From Deltaproteobacteria bacterium (GTDB taxonomy: Bacteria; Myxococcota_A; UBA796; UBA2385), in assembly GCA_016792625.1 (NCBI GenBank), contig JAEUKK010000086.1, forward strand, positions 37,657 to 101,656: a DNA stretch of 64,000 nucleotides, given 5' to 3'. The position numbers and the translations under genes were made by a program. The notes below the pieces were generated by a model. That model made no database searches and was not told the DNA's origin. It saw nothing but the letters and a program-made list of their open reading frames with translations. Below are positions 8,150 through 16,591 of the stretch, piece by piece (the stretch's first letter is position 1; each line of letters opens with the position of its first letter).

Positions 8150-9526
8150 TCAGAGGGGGAGGGTGAGGCGGGCGACGGCCTCAGCTCGGCGGATGGTCAG
8201 CAAGGCGTCGGGTCGGTGGCCGCTCTTCGCCCGGAGCACCAGCTGCTCGAGGCCGGCCAGCCCGCGCACCGCTTGGCCGTTGATGGCGAGGATGGCGTCG
8301 CCAGGCCGCAGGCCGCGCGCGGCGAAGGCCCCGCCCGGCAGCACCCGCGCCACGACCACCTGACCGTCACGCTCCACCGGAACAACGCCAAGCACGTCAT
8401 TCATACTGAACGCGAACACGCTTGTGGGCACGGGGCCGGGGCTGAGGCGCGCCTCGACCCGCGCGCCGCCCCGCAGCAGCTCGGCCTGCACCGGCTCGGC
8501 GCCCGCCTGCCCAGCCAGCCAGGCGTTGAGGTCAGACCGCCCCTGCACGGGCCGGCCGTCGACCGCCCGCAGCAGGTCACCGGCCTGCAGCCCTGCGGCG
8601 GCGGCGGGGCCGTCGGGGTGCACCCGCACCACCTGGGCCGCGCTCTGGCGACCGTCGGGCCCGCGCAGCACGACGTCGACGAGGTCAACGCCGAGCCAGG
8701 GCACCTGCACTTCGCCGAACTCGACGAGGTCCCGCGCCACCTTCACCGCGCGGTCGACCGGGATGGCGAAGCCGATGCCCTGCGCGTCGGCGCGCACCGC
8801 GGTGTTGATGCCGATGAGCGCGCCGGTCACGTCGAGGAGGGGGCCGCCCGAGTTGCCCGGGTTGATGCTCGCGTCGGTCTGGATGAAGTCTTGGTAGACG
8901 CGGGCCTCGGTCTCGAGCGCGCGGCTGGTCGCCGAGACCACGCCGGTGGTCACCGTGTGCCCGAGGCCAAAAGGGTTGCCGATGGCGATGACCGGCTCGC
9001 CCAACATCAGGCCCGCGCTGCTGCCGATCGGCGCCGCCCGCAGGCCCGTCGCGCCCCGCAGCCGCAGCACAGCGAGGTCGAGCTCGGGGGCGACGCCGAG
9101 CAGATCGGCCTCAAAACGCCGGCCGTCGGCGAAGGTGGCGGTCAGCCGCTGCGCCTGTTCGACCACGTGGGCGTTGGTCAAGACCACGCCCTGCTCGTCA
9201 ATCACGACGCCGCTGCCATCAGAGGCGCCCAGGGACTGGCCGCCCCAAAAGGGGTCGCGCTGCAGGCGCTCGGCCCGGATGCTGACCACCGCCGGCGCCA
9301 CCCGGTCGACGGCGGCGACCACCGGCGTGCGGCGCGCGGGATCGATCACCGGAGCGTCAGCCCCCACGGACACACCGAGCGGGAGGGCGGGTGGGGCCGT
9401 CGGAGGCACCGGGTCGCCGCCGCGCTCGGCCACCGCGCCGACGCCCAGCGACAGACCCACGCCCAGGAACACCCCCATCAGGAGCAGCGCGGCGGCGGCG
9501 TCGAGCGGTCGCGGTCGGCCTAGCAC
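8150..9526 (-). CDS. HtrA/DegP-type periplasmic serine protease with two PDZ domains
   Basis: 458 residues from GTG 9526, chosen because GGGAG lies five bases upstream; a longer frame to 9598 has no ribosome site. Residues about 7-33 form an uncleaved or signal-anchor helix. The trypsin-like domain has the full triad: His120 in TNAHVV, Asp150 in ELDLAVL and Ser226 in NPGNSGGPL. Two PDZ domains follow: the first around VPWLGVDLVDVV to AGLQAGDLLRAVDG, the second around GVVPVERDGQ to RGLRPGDAILAING. It would degrade or refold damaged envelope proteins. It sits upstream of the DUF1844 gene and is divergent from the BamD-like gene, which also fits envelope quality control. Confidence 0.92.
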   Translation of the reverse strand: MLGRPRPLDAAAALLLMGVFLGVGLSLGVGAVAERGGDPVPPTAPPALPLGVSVGADAPVIDPARRTPVVAAVDRVAPAVVSIRAERLQRDPFWGGQSLGASDGSGVVIDEQGVVLTNAHVVEQAQRLTATFADGRRFEADLLGVAPELDLAVLRLRGATGLRAAPIGSSAGLMLGEPVIAIGNPFGLGHTVTTGVVSATSRALETEARVYQDFIQTDASINPGNSGGPLLDVTGALIGINTAVRADAQGIGFAIPVDRAVKVARDLVEFGEVQVPWLGVDLVDVVLRGPDGRQSAAQVVRVHPDGPAAAAGLQAGDLLRAVDGRPVQGRSDLNAWLAGQAGAEPVQAELLRGGARVEARLSPGPVPTSVFAFSMNDVLGVVPVERDGQVVVARVLPGGAFAARGLRPGDAILAINGQAVRGLAGLEQLVLRAKSGHRPDALLTIRRAEAVARLTLPL

Positions 9527-9660
9527 CCCTGCTCCCACGCCGCGGGTGGTGGGTGGCCGCGGCGAGCGGCTCGCTAGGCACGCCGGCGATGAAGGCAAGG
9601 CCCGGCGCGCTCGCCACGGCCCCGGGCGCGGGCTACCCTCCGCCGTGCTTTGGAGCGCTG

Positions 9661-10464
9661 GTGACCCTCTCGACTACTTCAGGCTTGCGCCGCTCCCCCC
9701 TCTCTGGCGTGCTGGCGCTGCTCCTCGCGGCGACCCTCGCCCTGCTCGCCCTCGGCCCCGCCGAGGCCGAGGCCGAGGCCCGCCGCCAGCTCAGCGTGCA
9801 AGAGCAGTTCGAGCTCGGCCGCCGCTACAGCAAGCGCGGCTACCATGTGCGGGCGCTCGAAGAGTTCAACCGCATCCGCAACAATTACCGAGATGACCCC
9901 TACGCGGTCAAAGCCGAGCTGGCGATCGCCGACGTCTACTTTGACCAAGCCGAGTGGGATCAGGCGCGCCTCTCCTACGAGGACTTTTTGCGGATGCACC
10001 CGCGCCACCCCGAGCTTGACTACGTGGTGTGGCGCATCGGCCTGACCTCACTGAAAAAGGCCGCCAAGATCGCCGCCCGCGACCAGTCGTGGACGCTCGA
10101 GGCCATCAACGCCTGGACCGGCTTTGATCGCCGCTTCCCCGACAGCGTGCACAAGGCCGAGGTCACCGAGAAGCTGACCGAGTGCACCGAGCGCTTGGCC
10201 AAAAAAGAGCTGCTCATCGCCCGCTTCTACGCCAAACGAAAGGCGTGGCGGGCGGTCGAAGGTCGGGCCCGGGGCGTGCTCGCCGCCTACCCCGAGAGCG
10301 CCCACGTGGTCGAGTCCATGGCCCTGCTCGCCGTGGCCTACGCCCACCAGGGCAAGGCCGACCGCAGCGACGAGGTGCTCCGCCGGCTCGCCGAGGCCGA
10401 CGCCGACGCCCACAAGCGCGCCGCCGCCCAGGTCGAGCGCGCGCGGGCCCGCGCGGAGGGCTGA
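9661..10464 (+). CDS. BamD/YfiO-like outer-membrane assembly TPR protein
   Basis: 267 residues from GTG 9661, which has GGAG five bases upstream. An N-terminal signal (about 30 residues, ending AEAEA) is followed by TPR repeats: YSKRGYHVRALEEFNRIRNN, then AKAELAIADVYFDQAEWDQA, then SYEDFLRMHPRHPELDYV. This spacing and the phrase YEDFLRMHP are typical of BamD, the accessory protein of the BAM complex. Unlike classical BamD there is no lipobox Cys in the signal, so it may be soluble periplasmic. The last 100 residues continue helical repeats. A related tol-pal system protein (YbgF type) is a weaker alternative. It is followed without a gap by a small lipoprotein gene. Confidence 0.75.
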   Translation: MTLSTTSGLRRSPLSGVLALLLAATLALLALGPAEAEAEARRQLSVQEQFELGRRYSKRGYHVRALEEFNRIRNNYRDDPYAVKAELAIADVYFDQAEWDQARLSYEDFLRMHPRHPELDYVVWRIGLTSLKKAAKIAARDQSWTLEAINAWTGFDRRFPDSVHKAEVTEKLTECTERLAKKELLIARFYAKRKAWRAVEGRARGVLAAYPESAHVVESMALLAVAYAHQGKADRSDEVLRRLAEADADAHKRAAAQVERARARAEG

Positions 10465-11037
10465 GTGCGCCGCGCACCCCGCTGCGCGCTGGCGGGCGCT
10501 GGGTCCGCGCTGGCCAGCTGGGCGCTCGCGGCCTGTGGTGCGCCCGCGGGCGCGGGCCCCGAAAAAGACAGCGGCGGCGACGGCGGAGCGCGCGCCCCCC
10601 TGCTGGTCGAGGGGGTGCGCTGGCGCCCCGACGCCCCCGACGCCGGGCCGTGGACGCCGCCGGCAGAGGCGGCAAACTGCACCGAAGAAGGCTGGCGCAC
10701 CGAGGCCGACTTCTTCGAGATCCAGTCCGACCTCTGCGTCTGGGGCGTGTTCTCGCAGCCCCTGCTCGGCGATGTGGCCGAGGGCGACCGCCTCCGCTTC
10801 GTGCTGTGGACCGAGGAGCTCTGGGCGCCCGTGCCCTACACCGCCACCTTCGCCTTTGCCTTCGGCGATGACATCGTCTGGGAGCAGCAATTCGACGTGC
10901 CGGGCGACAGCCGCATCCTCGAGCTCGAGGCCTGGGCCCCCGCCGCCCAGCCCGCGGGCACCCTGGCGACCCTGCACCTCGACAACCACGGCATCAACTC
11001 GTGGCGCATCAACGACATTGAGCTGGCCGACCCCTGA
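10465..11037 (+). CDS. Small secreted lipoprotein, function unknown
   Basis: 190 residues. GTG start directly after the BamD-like stop codon, with GGAGG about five bases upstream, so the two genes are translationally coupled. Lipobox LAAC (Cys near 24), a short Gly/Asp linker, then a compact beta-rich domain of about 140 residues with two Cys (NCTEEGW and DLCVWGVF) and many Trp/Phe. The C-terminal segment (ATLHLDNHGINSWRINDIEL) is like a carbohydrate-binding jelly-roll edge, but I do not recognise a family. Coupling with the BamD-like gene suggests an envelope role. Confidence 0.7.
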   Translation: MRRAPRCALAGAGSALASWALAACGAPAGAGPEKDSGGDGGARAPLLVEGVRWRPDAPDAGPWTPPAEAANCTEEGWRTEADFFEIQSDLCVWGVFSQPLLGDVAEGDRLRFVLWTEELWAPVPYTATFAFAFGDDIVWEQQFDVPGDSRILELEAWAPAAQPAGTLATLHLDNHGINSWRINDIELADP

Positions 11038-11070
11038 GCCCGGCCGCGGGGGCCCGGGGTGGCGACCCCC

Positions 11071-11883
11071 TCACTCCTCGCCCTCGGCGCCGTCGAGACC
11101 GGCCAGCTCCTCCTCCGCCGCTGCCCGGGCGAGGCGCTTGACGCCCCGCTTGAACCCGAGGTCGAACTCCTCCCGAAGCTGCTTGGAGATACCCCCAGGC
11201 ACGCTGTTCACGAAGCGCTCGGCGGCGAAGGCATCCTCGGTGGCCCAGGTGCGCAGGGCGCGCGACACGACCTTGCGCACCGCCGCCTCTTCGTCGCGGT
11301 GAAAGGCGCGCAGCACCGGGTCGAGCACGGCCTCAAGCGGGCGCTCGACGAAGACGACGTCCTTGACGCCGAGGCGCGCGCGCAAGGCGGCGGCCGCGGG
11401 GCCCTCGACCGGCAGCGGCAGGGCGGCGAGCGCGGCGGCCACGGCGACCCGGCGGCGGTGGGCTGGGGCCCCACGCAGGCCCGCGAGCCGGGGCCCCGCC
11501 TCTTCCCCGAGGGTCGCCATCAGGCCTGGGCCGACCAACATCCAGCCCAACGCATCGGCGCTGGCGTGATCGTCGACGAGCTCACCCCACCAGCGGCTCA
11601 GCTCGAGGGCCTCGTCGGGGGCGTCGGGCAGGGCCGCGGCGGCGAGGCCGAGCGCCAGCAGACCATCCTCAAAGGCGGTGGAGAAGATCGCCCGGAGCGC
11701 CGGCGCGTGCAGGGGCAGGGCGGTGGGCTCTGCCGTCCACACCTCGACGAGGAGGCGCGCCAGCTCAGCGAAGGGCACGCCCCGCAGCCCCCGCAGCGGC
11801 CGGAGGTGCTGGCGCTGCTTGCGGGCGTAGGCGGGGTCGGCGAGCGCGTCCAGGCGCGCGCGGATGAGATCGACGTCGTACAT
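11071..11883 (-). CDS. HEAT-repeat protein resembling DNA alkylation repair (AlkD) family
   Basis: 270 residues from ATG 11883 (GAAGG four bases upstream). All-helical sequence with HEAT-like repeats: an N-terminal region rich in RLDALADPAYARKQRQHL, a middle with WWGELVDDHASADALGWMLVGP, and a late repeat ending AVRKVVSRALRTWA. The WxxxxDxxxSxDxLG pattern and the late KVVSRALR are reminiscent of AlkD-type glycosylases that remove alkylated purines. The essential catalytic Asp cannot be assigned confidently by eye, so it could instead be a plain HEAT scaffold. It stands alone, convergent with the small lipoprotein gene and divergent from the acyltransferase gene. Confidence 0.5.
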   Translation of the reverse strand: MYDVDLIRARLDALADPAYARKQRQHLRPLRGLRGVPFAELARLLVEVWTAEPTALPLHAPALRAIFSTAFEDGLLALGLAAAALPDAPDEALELSRWWGELVDDHASADALGWMLVGPGLMATLGEEAGPRLAGLRGAPAHRRRVAVAAALAALPLPVEGPAAAALRARLGVKDVVFVERPLEAVLDPVLRAFHRDEEAAVRKVVSRALRTWATEDAFAAERFVNSVPGGISKQLREEFDLGFKRGVKRLARAAAEEELAGLDGAEGEE

Positions 11884-11994
11884 GCAGCCTTCGGGGAGCC
11901 ACGGCGGATGGCGCGCTCCACGGAGAGCGGGGCGCGCGCGGGCGGGGCGGGCTAACCCGGGCCATCCCCGGGGTGGTCGGGGCGCGGAGGGGTG

Positions 11995-12936
11995 ATGGGC
12001 GCAGCGCAGGGCCGAGGCCGAACCGGCGCCGAGGCGTCGATCATCCGGAAGTTCACGCTCTGGTGGTTTCGCCAGCCCGGCGCGATCAGCCATGTGTCGG
12101 TGAACGTGCAGATCGACGCCGGCCCGATGTTGGCCTACCTGGCCGCGCTCGCCGCCCAGCGCGCAGGCCAGACCCCCAAGATCACCGTGCAGCACCTGCT
12201 CGCCGGGGCCATCGGCCGCGCGCTGCACGCGGTGCCCGCTGCGAACGCGCGCGTGGTGGGCGATCACATCGTGCCGCAGCCCCATGTCGGCCTCGCCATG
12301 CCCGTCAACCTGCTCGGCCGGGGTGCTGCCGAGACGGCAGCCGAGGGCGCCGAGCTCGGCATGGCCATCGTTGAGCGGGTCGAGAGCCGCAACCTCGTCG
12401 AGATCAGCGCCGCGACGCACCGCTCGGTCGAGGGCGAGCGCAGCGGCCGCTCGACCAACCCCTTTGTCGGCGTGGTGAAGAGGCTCGGCGCGCAGCTGCC
12501 GCAGCCCGCGCTGAATGTCGGCCTGAACCTGATGGCCCGCGGGGCGCGCAGCCGGCGGTTGCAGCGACCCGCCGAGGCCCTGCTGCCGGTGACCGCCGGG
12601 CTCACCAACCCGGGCGCGGCCCTCGGCCAGGCCCCGGGGGCACGTTTTATGGGGGCGGCCTTCTCCTTGCCCAACGCGCTGGTGCAGGTCGGCACGGTCT
12701 GGGGCATCACCGGCGTGCAGGACGAGGTGGTCGCCGTCGCGGGTCGGCCCGAGGTGCGGCCGATGCTGCCGGTGCTGCTCCTCTTTGATCACCGGCTCAT
12801 CGATGGCGTGCGCGCCGGGCGCCTCTTGCACCGCTTCGCCGAGATCTTGGCGGTGCCGGCGCTATGGTTCGGCGCAGACGGCGCACAGCCCGGCCCCAGC
12901 CCCGCGGCGGGCGCGCCCGGCGCTCCGCAGCCCTGA
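11995..12936 (+). CDS. Stand-alone 2-oxoacid dehydrogenase E2-type acyltransferase domain protein
   Basis: 313 residues from ATG 11995 (GGAGGGG just upstream). The C-terminal DHRLIDGVRAGRLLHRFAEIL segment matches the catalytic motif of chloramphenicol-acetyltransferase/E2 enzymes: His266 and Asp270 in HRLID. The N-terminal third (FRQPGAISHVSVNVQIDAGP, then VQHLLAGAIGRALHAVP) fits the same fold. Unlike a normal E2 subunit there is no lipoyl domain and no E1/E3-binding domain. No E1 or E3 gene is near. It may transfer an acyl group from CoA to an unknown acceptor. Its plus-strand neighbour is a START protein 44 bases downstream. Confidence 0.75.
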   Translation: MGAAQGRGRTGAEASIIRKFTLWWFRQPGAISHVSVNVQIDAGPMLAYLAALAAQRAGQTPKITVQHLLAGAIGRALHAVPAANARVVGDHIVPQPHVGLAMPVNLLGRGAAETAAEGAELGMAIVERVESRNLVEISAATHRSVEGERSGRSTNPFVGVVKRLGAQLPQPALNVGLNLMARGARSRRLQRPAEALLPVTAGLTNPGAALGQAPGARFMGAAFSLPNALVQVGTVWGITGVQDEVVAVAGRPEVRPMLPVLLLFDHRLIDGVRAGRLLHRFAEILAVPALWFGADGAQPGPSPAAGAPGAPQP

Positions 12937-12980
12937 GCTCTCCCGCGCCCTGCGGCCCCCGACCCTCCTCTGAGGTGCCC

Positions 12981-13646
12981 GTGCCTACCCCTCCCCTCGC
13001 CCTGCTCACCCTGCTCGCTGCTATCCCTGACCCGGGGCCCTACGCGGCCGCCGTGACCAGCGACGCGGGCTGGGTCGAAGTGGGCCGCCGCACCGAAGAT
13101 GGCATCGGAGAGGTCATTCTCAAGCACAAGAAGGTCGGCGAGGTCGACTGCCTGCAAGGTTTGGCGACGGTGCCTGAGGCGCCGAGCGCGCTGTTGGCGG
13201 TGGCGGCCGACGTGCCCAGCGCCACAAAGTGGAGCCGGTGGGAGCTCGTGGCGAGCAAGGTCATCAGCAAGGGCGGCGGAGCGGTCAACTACGTGCAGCT
13301 GCTCGACAACCCCGCGCCGATCGCCGACCGCTATTGGTTCCTGGAGGGTCGCTCGCTGCCGGGCGAGGAGCAGGCCCGCTTCACTTGGCGCCACATCGAT
13401 CCCGAGGCCCACCCCGCGGTGCTGGCGGAGATCAAGAACCTCCGCAGCTCGGCGGTCTCGACCGTGGTCAACGTCGGCGAGTGGCGCTTCACCAAGGGGG
13501 CCGCGGGCACCGAGCTGCGCTACCGCATCTGCACTGACGCCGGCGGGGCCATTCCACGTTGGGCGGGAGAGTTCGCTGCGACCCGCACCTTGCCCAGCAA
13601 CCTTGCCGACCTCGTGCTCGAGGCCCGGCGCCGCGCCAGCCGCTGA
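12981..13646 (+). CDS. Exported START-domain (StAR-related lipid-binding) protein
   Basis: 221 residues from GTG 12981, placed five bases after GAGG; another in-frame GTG at 12975 is less well spaced. A short hydrophobic leader is followed by a START-like domain: GWVEVGRRTEDGIGEVILKH, then CLQGLATVPEAPSALLAVAADV with KWSRWELVASKV, and RYWFLEGRSLPGEEQARFTW. The last 60 residues (VNVGEWRFT, RYRICTDAGGAIPRW) form the expected final strands and helix. START proteins bind a lipid or other hydrophobic molecule in a deep pocket. Similar bacterial proteins are usually exported and uncharacterised. It shares strand and close spacing with the acyltransferase gene, so they may act on the same lipid. Confidence 0.75.
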   Translation: MPTPPLALLTLLAAIPDPGPYAAAVTSDAGWVEVGRRTEDGIGEVILKHKKVGEVDCLQGLATVPEAPSALLAVAADVPSATKWSRWELVASKVISKGGGAVNYVQLLDNPAPIADRYWFLEGRSLPGEEQARFTWRHIDPEAHPAVLAEIKNLRSSAVSTVVNVGEWRFTKGAAGTELRYRICTDAGGAIPRWAGEFAATRTLPSNLADLVLEARRRASR

Positions 13647-13846
13647 TCTGCACGCCGATGGACACGGTTTCGCCTCGCGCGGGCCGCCGGTTCACCTTAG
13701 AAGCCCGCGGCTTTAGAGGCGGGCCCAGCGACGGCCGGGCATGCTCCCCGCGGGGAGCGCCGGCCCCGCGCCGCCTCGCCCATGACCACCCCGCGCGCCC
13801 CGCAGCATGGAATCACCCGCTGGGGCGCCACTTTGGAGGAGACACC

Positions 13847-15022
13847 ATGAAGACCAAGATGAGCACGCTGCTCCTGCTGAGCCTCGGCCTCACCATCGGC
13901 TGCGAAGTTGAGGAGACCAAGGACACCGGCGGCACCGATGACGGCACCGCCGATGGTGCCGATGGTGCCGATGGCGTTGATGGCGCCGACGGCGTTGATG
14001 GCGCCGACGGGACCGATGGCACCGATGGTGCGGACGGGACCGATGGCACCGACGGCGCCGTGGCCTACGCCGCGCTCGACGCCAGCCTCACCGTCTACCA
14101 CGACATCGACGGCGAGGTCCTCTGCGACAAGGACGTGGCGGTCACCAGCTCCACCCCGGTCGAGTGCGAGAGCTGCGACTTCAGCTTCGACGTCGAGAGC
14201 GTCACCACCGACGACCGCGTCGGCGGCTGCGACCTGCCCCCCTTCTACACCTTCCAGGCCGACAATCCCGCGGCCAAGCCGAACCTGACGTTCAGCTCCA
14301 ACTACCTCATCGCTGGCTACTACGGTGACTACTACGTCACCAACTGGGTGCAGAGCAACTACGTCTACGACTACTACGGCTACGAGTACGGCGCGAGCGG
14401 CAACCTCGCCTACCAGGTCGACTACGGCGACGGCTACCCGGTGACCAGCGTGCTCGTCGCCGGCTTCGCCGACAACGTGCTGACCATCGAAGGCATCGAC
14501 GACGCCCCGCTCAGCGTCAGCACCCTGCCCGAGGCCACCTGCGACAGCTCGACCGTGACCGGCGTCACCGAGCGCGCCGGCAACTACATCGGCGCGGGCG
14601 TCACCCCCTGCAGCGGCAGTGACTACGACGTGTGGGGCATCACCACCGTCGCCGGCCAGACCTACACCATCTCGATCGACAACGCCGACGCCGAGACCGC
14701 CGCCGACCTGATCTTCTACATCTTCGACAACGAGGGTGAGTGCTACCTCGGCCAGGCCGATGACAGCTTCGACTGCGCCTACGCGCCCCCCAGCGGCTAC
14801 CAGTGCCCGTCGGTCAGCTTCGAGGGTGATGGCACCGTGCTCGCCGTCGTCGTCACCAACCTCGGTGACTGCGCGGTCGACAACAACTACGAGCTCTACG
14901 TGAGCGGCACCGGCATCACCCCGCCGTCGGTCGAGCTCTTCTCCGAGCGCTGGGAGGCCTACGCCGAGACCCCCCAGACGCTCGAGTACAGCTTCGTCGG
15001 CAACCTCACCCCCGCCGAGTGA
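13847..15022 (+). CDS. Secreted lipoprotein with collagen-like Asp-Gly linker and pre-peptidase-like C-terminal domain
   Basis: 391 residues. Strong GGAGGAG ribosome site five bases before ATG 13847. Lipobox TIGC (Cys near 19), then about 40 residues in which Gly recurs every third position (GAD, GVD, GTD). The middle 150 residues carry six Cys, including VECESCDF, and a striking Tyr-rich patch near YYGDYYVTNW. The rest resembles a PPC-type beta sandwich (CSGSDYDVWGITTVAGQTYT, then DLIFYIFDNEG) common in secreted proteins. No enzyme motif is seen. It stands alone, with a possible terminator downstream, and belongs to the same lipoprotein style as those at 1488 and 6606. Confidence 0.75.
   Translation: MKTKMSTLLLLSLGLTIGCEVEETKDTGGTDDGTADGADGADGVDGADGVDGADGTDGTDGADGTDGTDGAVAYAALDASLTVYHDIDGEVLCDKDVAVTSSTPVECESCDFSFDVESVTTDDRVGGCDLPPFYTFQADNPAAKPNLTFSSNYLIAGYYGDYYVTNWVQSNYVYDYYGYEYGASGNLAYQVDYGDGYPVTSVLVAGFADNVLTIEGIDDAPLSVSTLPEATCDSSTVTGVTERAGNYIGAGVTPCSGSDYDVWGITTVAGQTYTISIDNADAETAADLIFYIFDNEGECYLGQADDSFDCAYAPPSGYQCPSVSFEGDGTVLAVVVTNLGDCAVDNNYELYVSGTGITPPSVELFSERWEAYAETPQTLEYSFVGNLTPAE
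13936..14056 (+). repeat. Nine-base-period tandem repeat encoding Asp-Gly-X units
   Basis: About 13 imperfect units of the form gat/gac-ggc/ggt-NNN run through the lipoprotein linker. Base changes are mostly at third positions and in the X codon (Ala, Val, Thr), which suggests selection for the protein pattern as well as slippage. Confidence 0.8.
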
Positions 15023-15058
15023 GCCCCGGGGGGCCGGCGCGCGCCGGTCCACCCCCTC

Positions 15059-15096
15059 GACCCCGTCGGGCCCTGCGCCTGGCGGGGTCTTGTCTT
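15059..15096 (+). terminator. Possible terminator after the lipoprotein at 13847-15022
   Basis: GACCCCG (15059-15065) pairs with CGGGGTC (15083-15089) around a 17-base loop and is followed by TTGTCTT. A self-complementary 14-base stretch lies slightly upstream. Both neighbours converge here. The loop is long, so confidence is moderate. Confidence 0.45.
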
Positions 15097-15125
15097 GCCG
15101 GGTCCCGCCGTCGGACGAGCCACGC

Positions 15126-16307
15126 TCAGGGCGTGGCGGCTGCCCCCGAGAGCGCCTCAGGCCGCGGCAGGCCGGCGATCAGGCCCCGGTCGATGTCGCT
15201 CAGCCGGCCGCAGCCACAGAGGGCCATGGCCTCGTCGAGCTCGGCGCGCAGCAGGTGCAGCGCACGCTCCACCCCCGCCTGACCGCCGGCCGCCAGCGCG
15301 AAGACCGCCGGGCGGCCGATGAGCGCGGCCTGGGCCCCGAGGGCGAGGGCCTTGAGTACGTCGCTCCCACGGCGGACCCCGCTGTCGAGCAGCACCGGGG
15401 CGCGACCGGCCACCGCGTCGACCACCTCGGGCAAGGCCAGCAGCGCGGGCACCGCCCCATCGAGCTGGCGGCCCCCATGGTTGCTCACAATGACGCCAGC
15501 AGCGCCGCTCTCGACGCAGGCGGCAGCGTCGTCCCCCCGCAGCACACCCTTGACCAGCACGGGCAGGCCTGCGCGCGCGGCGAGGCGCTCCACATCGGCC
15601 ATGCGGAGGTCGGGGTCGAGCAGGCGGTACACATAGGCGGCCAGGCCCGAGCCCTGCGCCTCGGAGGGCAAGGCGCCATAACCCTCAGGCACGACGTTCT
15701 CGACGCGGAGCTGCGGGGGGAGCCCGAAGCGGTGCACCGCGTCACCCTCCCGCGCGCCGAGGACCGGGGCGTCCGCGGTGACCACCAGGGCGGTGCAGCC
15801 CGCGGCCTTCGCGCGGTCGATCAGGGCCTCGGTCAGGCCCCGATCTTTGTAGACATAGAGCTGGAACCAGACCGTGCCGGGGTGCTCTGCCGCGCCCACA
15901 CCCGCCGCTGCGCAGACCGCCTCGATCGGCGTGGTCGCCAAGGTCGAGCAGACCATGACCGTGCCCGCGGCCCGGGCGGCCCGGGCGGTCGCCCGCTCGC
16001 CCTCGGGGTGGGCGAGGCCCAAGAAGGCCGTCGGAGCCAACAGGATCGGCGCACGGAGGGGGGCGCCGAGCAGGGTCGACGCCGCGGAGCGCTGGCCCAC
16101 CCCGCGCAAGCAGCGCGGGCGCAGGAAGGTGCGGGCGAAGGCCTCGCGGTTGGCCACCAGCGTGCGGCCATCGCGGGCCCCGCCGCTGTAGTAGGCCCGG
16201 GCCATCGGGCTGAGCGCACCGGCGCCGAGCGCGCTGAGCTGCTCGATGTGAAGGCAGGCGGCCAGGGCGTCCGCGTCGGGCGGCCCTGCGGGTCGGGGAT
16301 CGATCAC
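15126..16307 (-). CDS. FMN-dependent alpha-hydroxy-acid oxidase/dehydrogenase
   Basis: 393 residues from GTG 16307 (GGAG five bases upstream). The FMN-dependent TIM-barrel family signature is clear: VIVSNHGGRQLDG with catalytic His277, plus PILLAPTAFLGLAHPEGE, then WFQLYVYKDRG and VLLDSGVRRGSDVLKALALGA near the C terminus. The enzyme oxidises a 2-hydroxy acid (lactate, glycolate or mandelate type) to the 2-oxo acid. Substrate cannot be assigned by eye. Lack of a membrane segment argues against the membrane-bound L-lactate dehydrogenase subtype. It is a lone gene, divergent from the giant DUF4157 gene across a 284-base region. Confidence 0.88.
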   Translation of the reverse strand: MIDPRPAGPPDADALAACLHIEQLSALGAGALSPMARAYYSGGARDGRTLVANREAFARTFLRPRCLRGVGQRSAASTLLGAPLRAPILLAPTAFLGLAHPEGERATARAARAAGTVMVCSTLATTPIEAVCAAAGVGAAEHPGTVWFQLYVYKDRGLTEALIDRAKAAGCTALVVTADAPVLGAREGDAVHRFGLPPQLRVENVVPEGYGALPSEAQGSGLAAYVYRLLDPDLRMADVERLAARAGLPVLVKGVLRGDDAAACVESGAAGVIVSNHGGRQLDGAVPALLALPEVVDAVAGRAPVLLDSGVRRGSDVLKALALGAQAALIGRPAVFALAAGGQAGVERALHLLRAELDEAMALCGCGRLSDIDRGLIAGLPRPEALSGAAATP

Positions 16308-16370
16308 GCACGCTCCGGCGGGCGAGGGCCCGCGCCCACATCCTCCCACAGGGGCGCCGCTGTGTAGCCA

Positions 16371-16413
16371 CGCTGACACCGCGGCCGGGCCCGGCTTGGG
16401 CGCGCTGACACCG
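16371..16413. repeat. Paired 11-base direct repeat in a divergent intergenic region
   Basis: The 11 bases cgctgacaccg occur at 16371-16381 and again at 16403-16413, 32 bases apart (about three helical turns), between the oxidase gene and the DUF4157 gene. The spacing would suit a dimeric or cooperative DNA-binding protein, but no regulator is identified. No convincing -35/-10 pair was found in this 284-base region. Confidence 0.3.
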
Positions 16414-16591
16414 GGATGACGCCGCCACAAACAGCGAGCGAGCAGCGTGATGCACGCCAATGTCGACGCATCACACCGACTGTCTGCCCACAGCTCGGCG
16501 CCCGCGCGAGATCGGCCCGAATCGAGCGCGAAAGGCCGCCCCGACGCGGTCGAAGGGGGAGTGCTAAGCTCAACACAGCCTGGAGCTCCCG

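Noticed and set aside
10865..11037. Antisense frame at the end of the small lipoprotein gene as a separate small gene
   Set aside because: It has no ribosome site and only mirrors the real lipoprotein frame.
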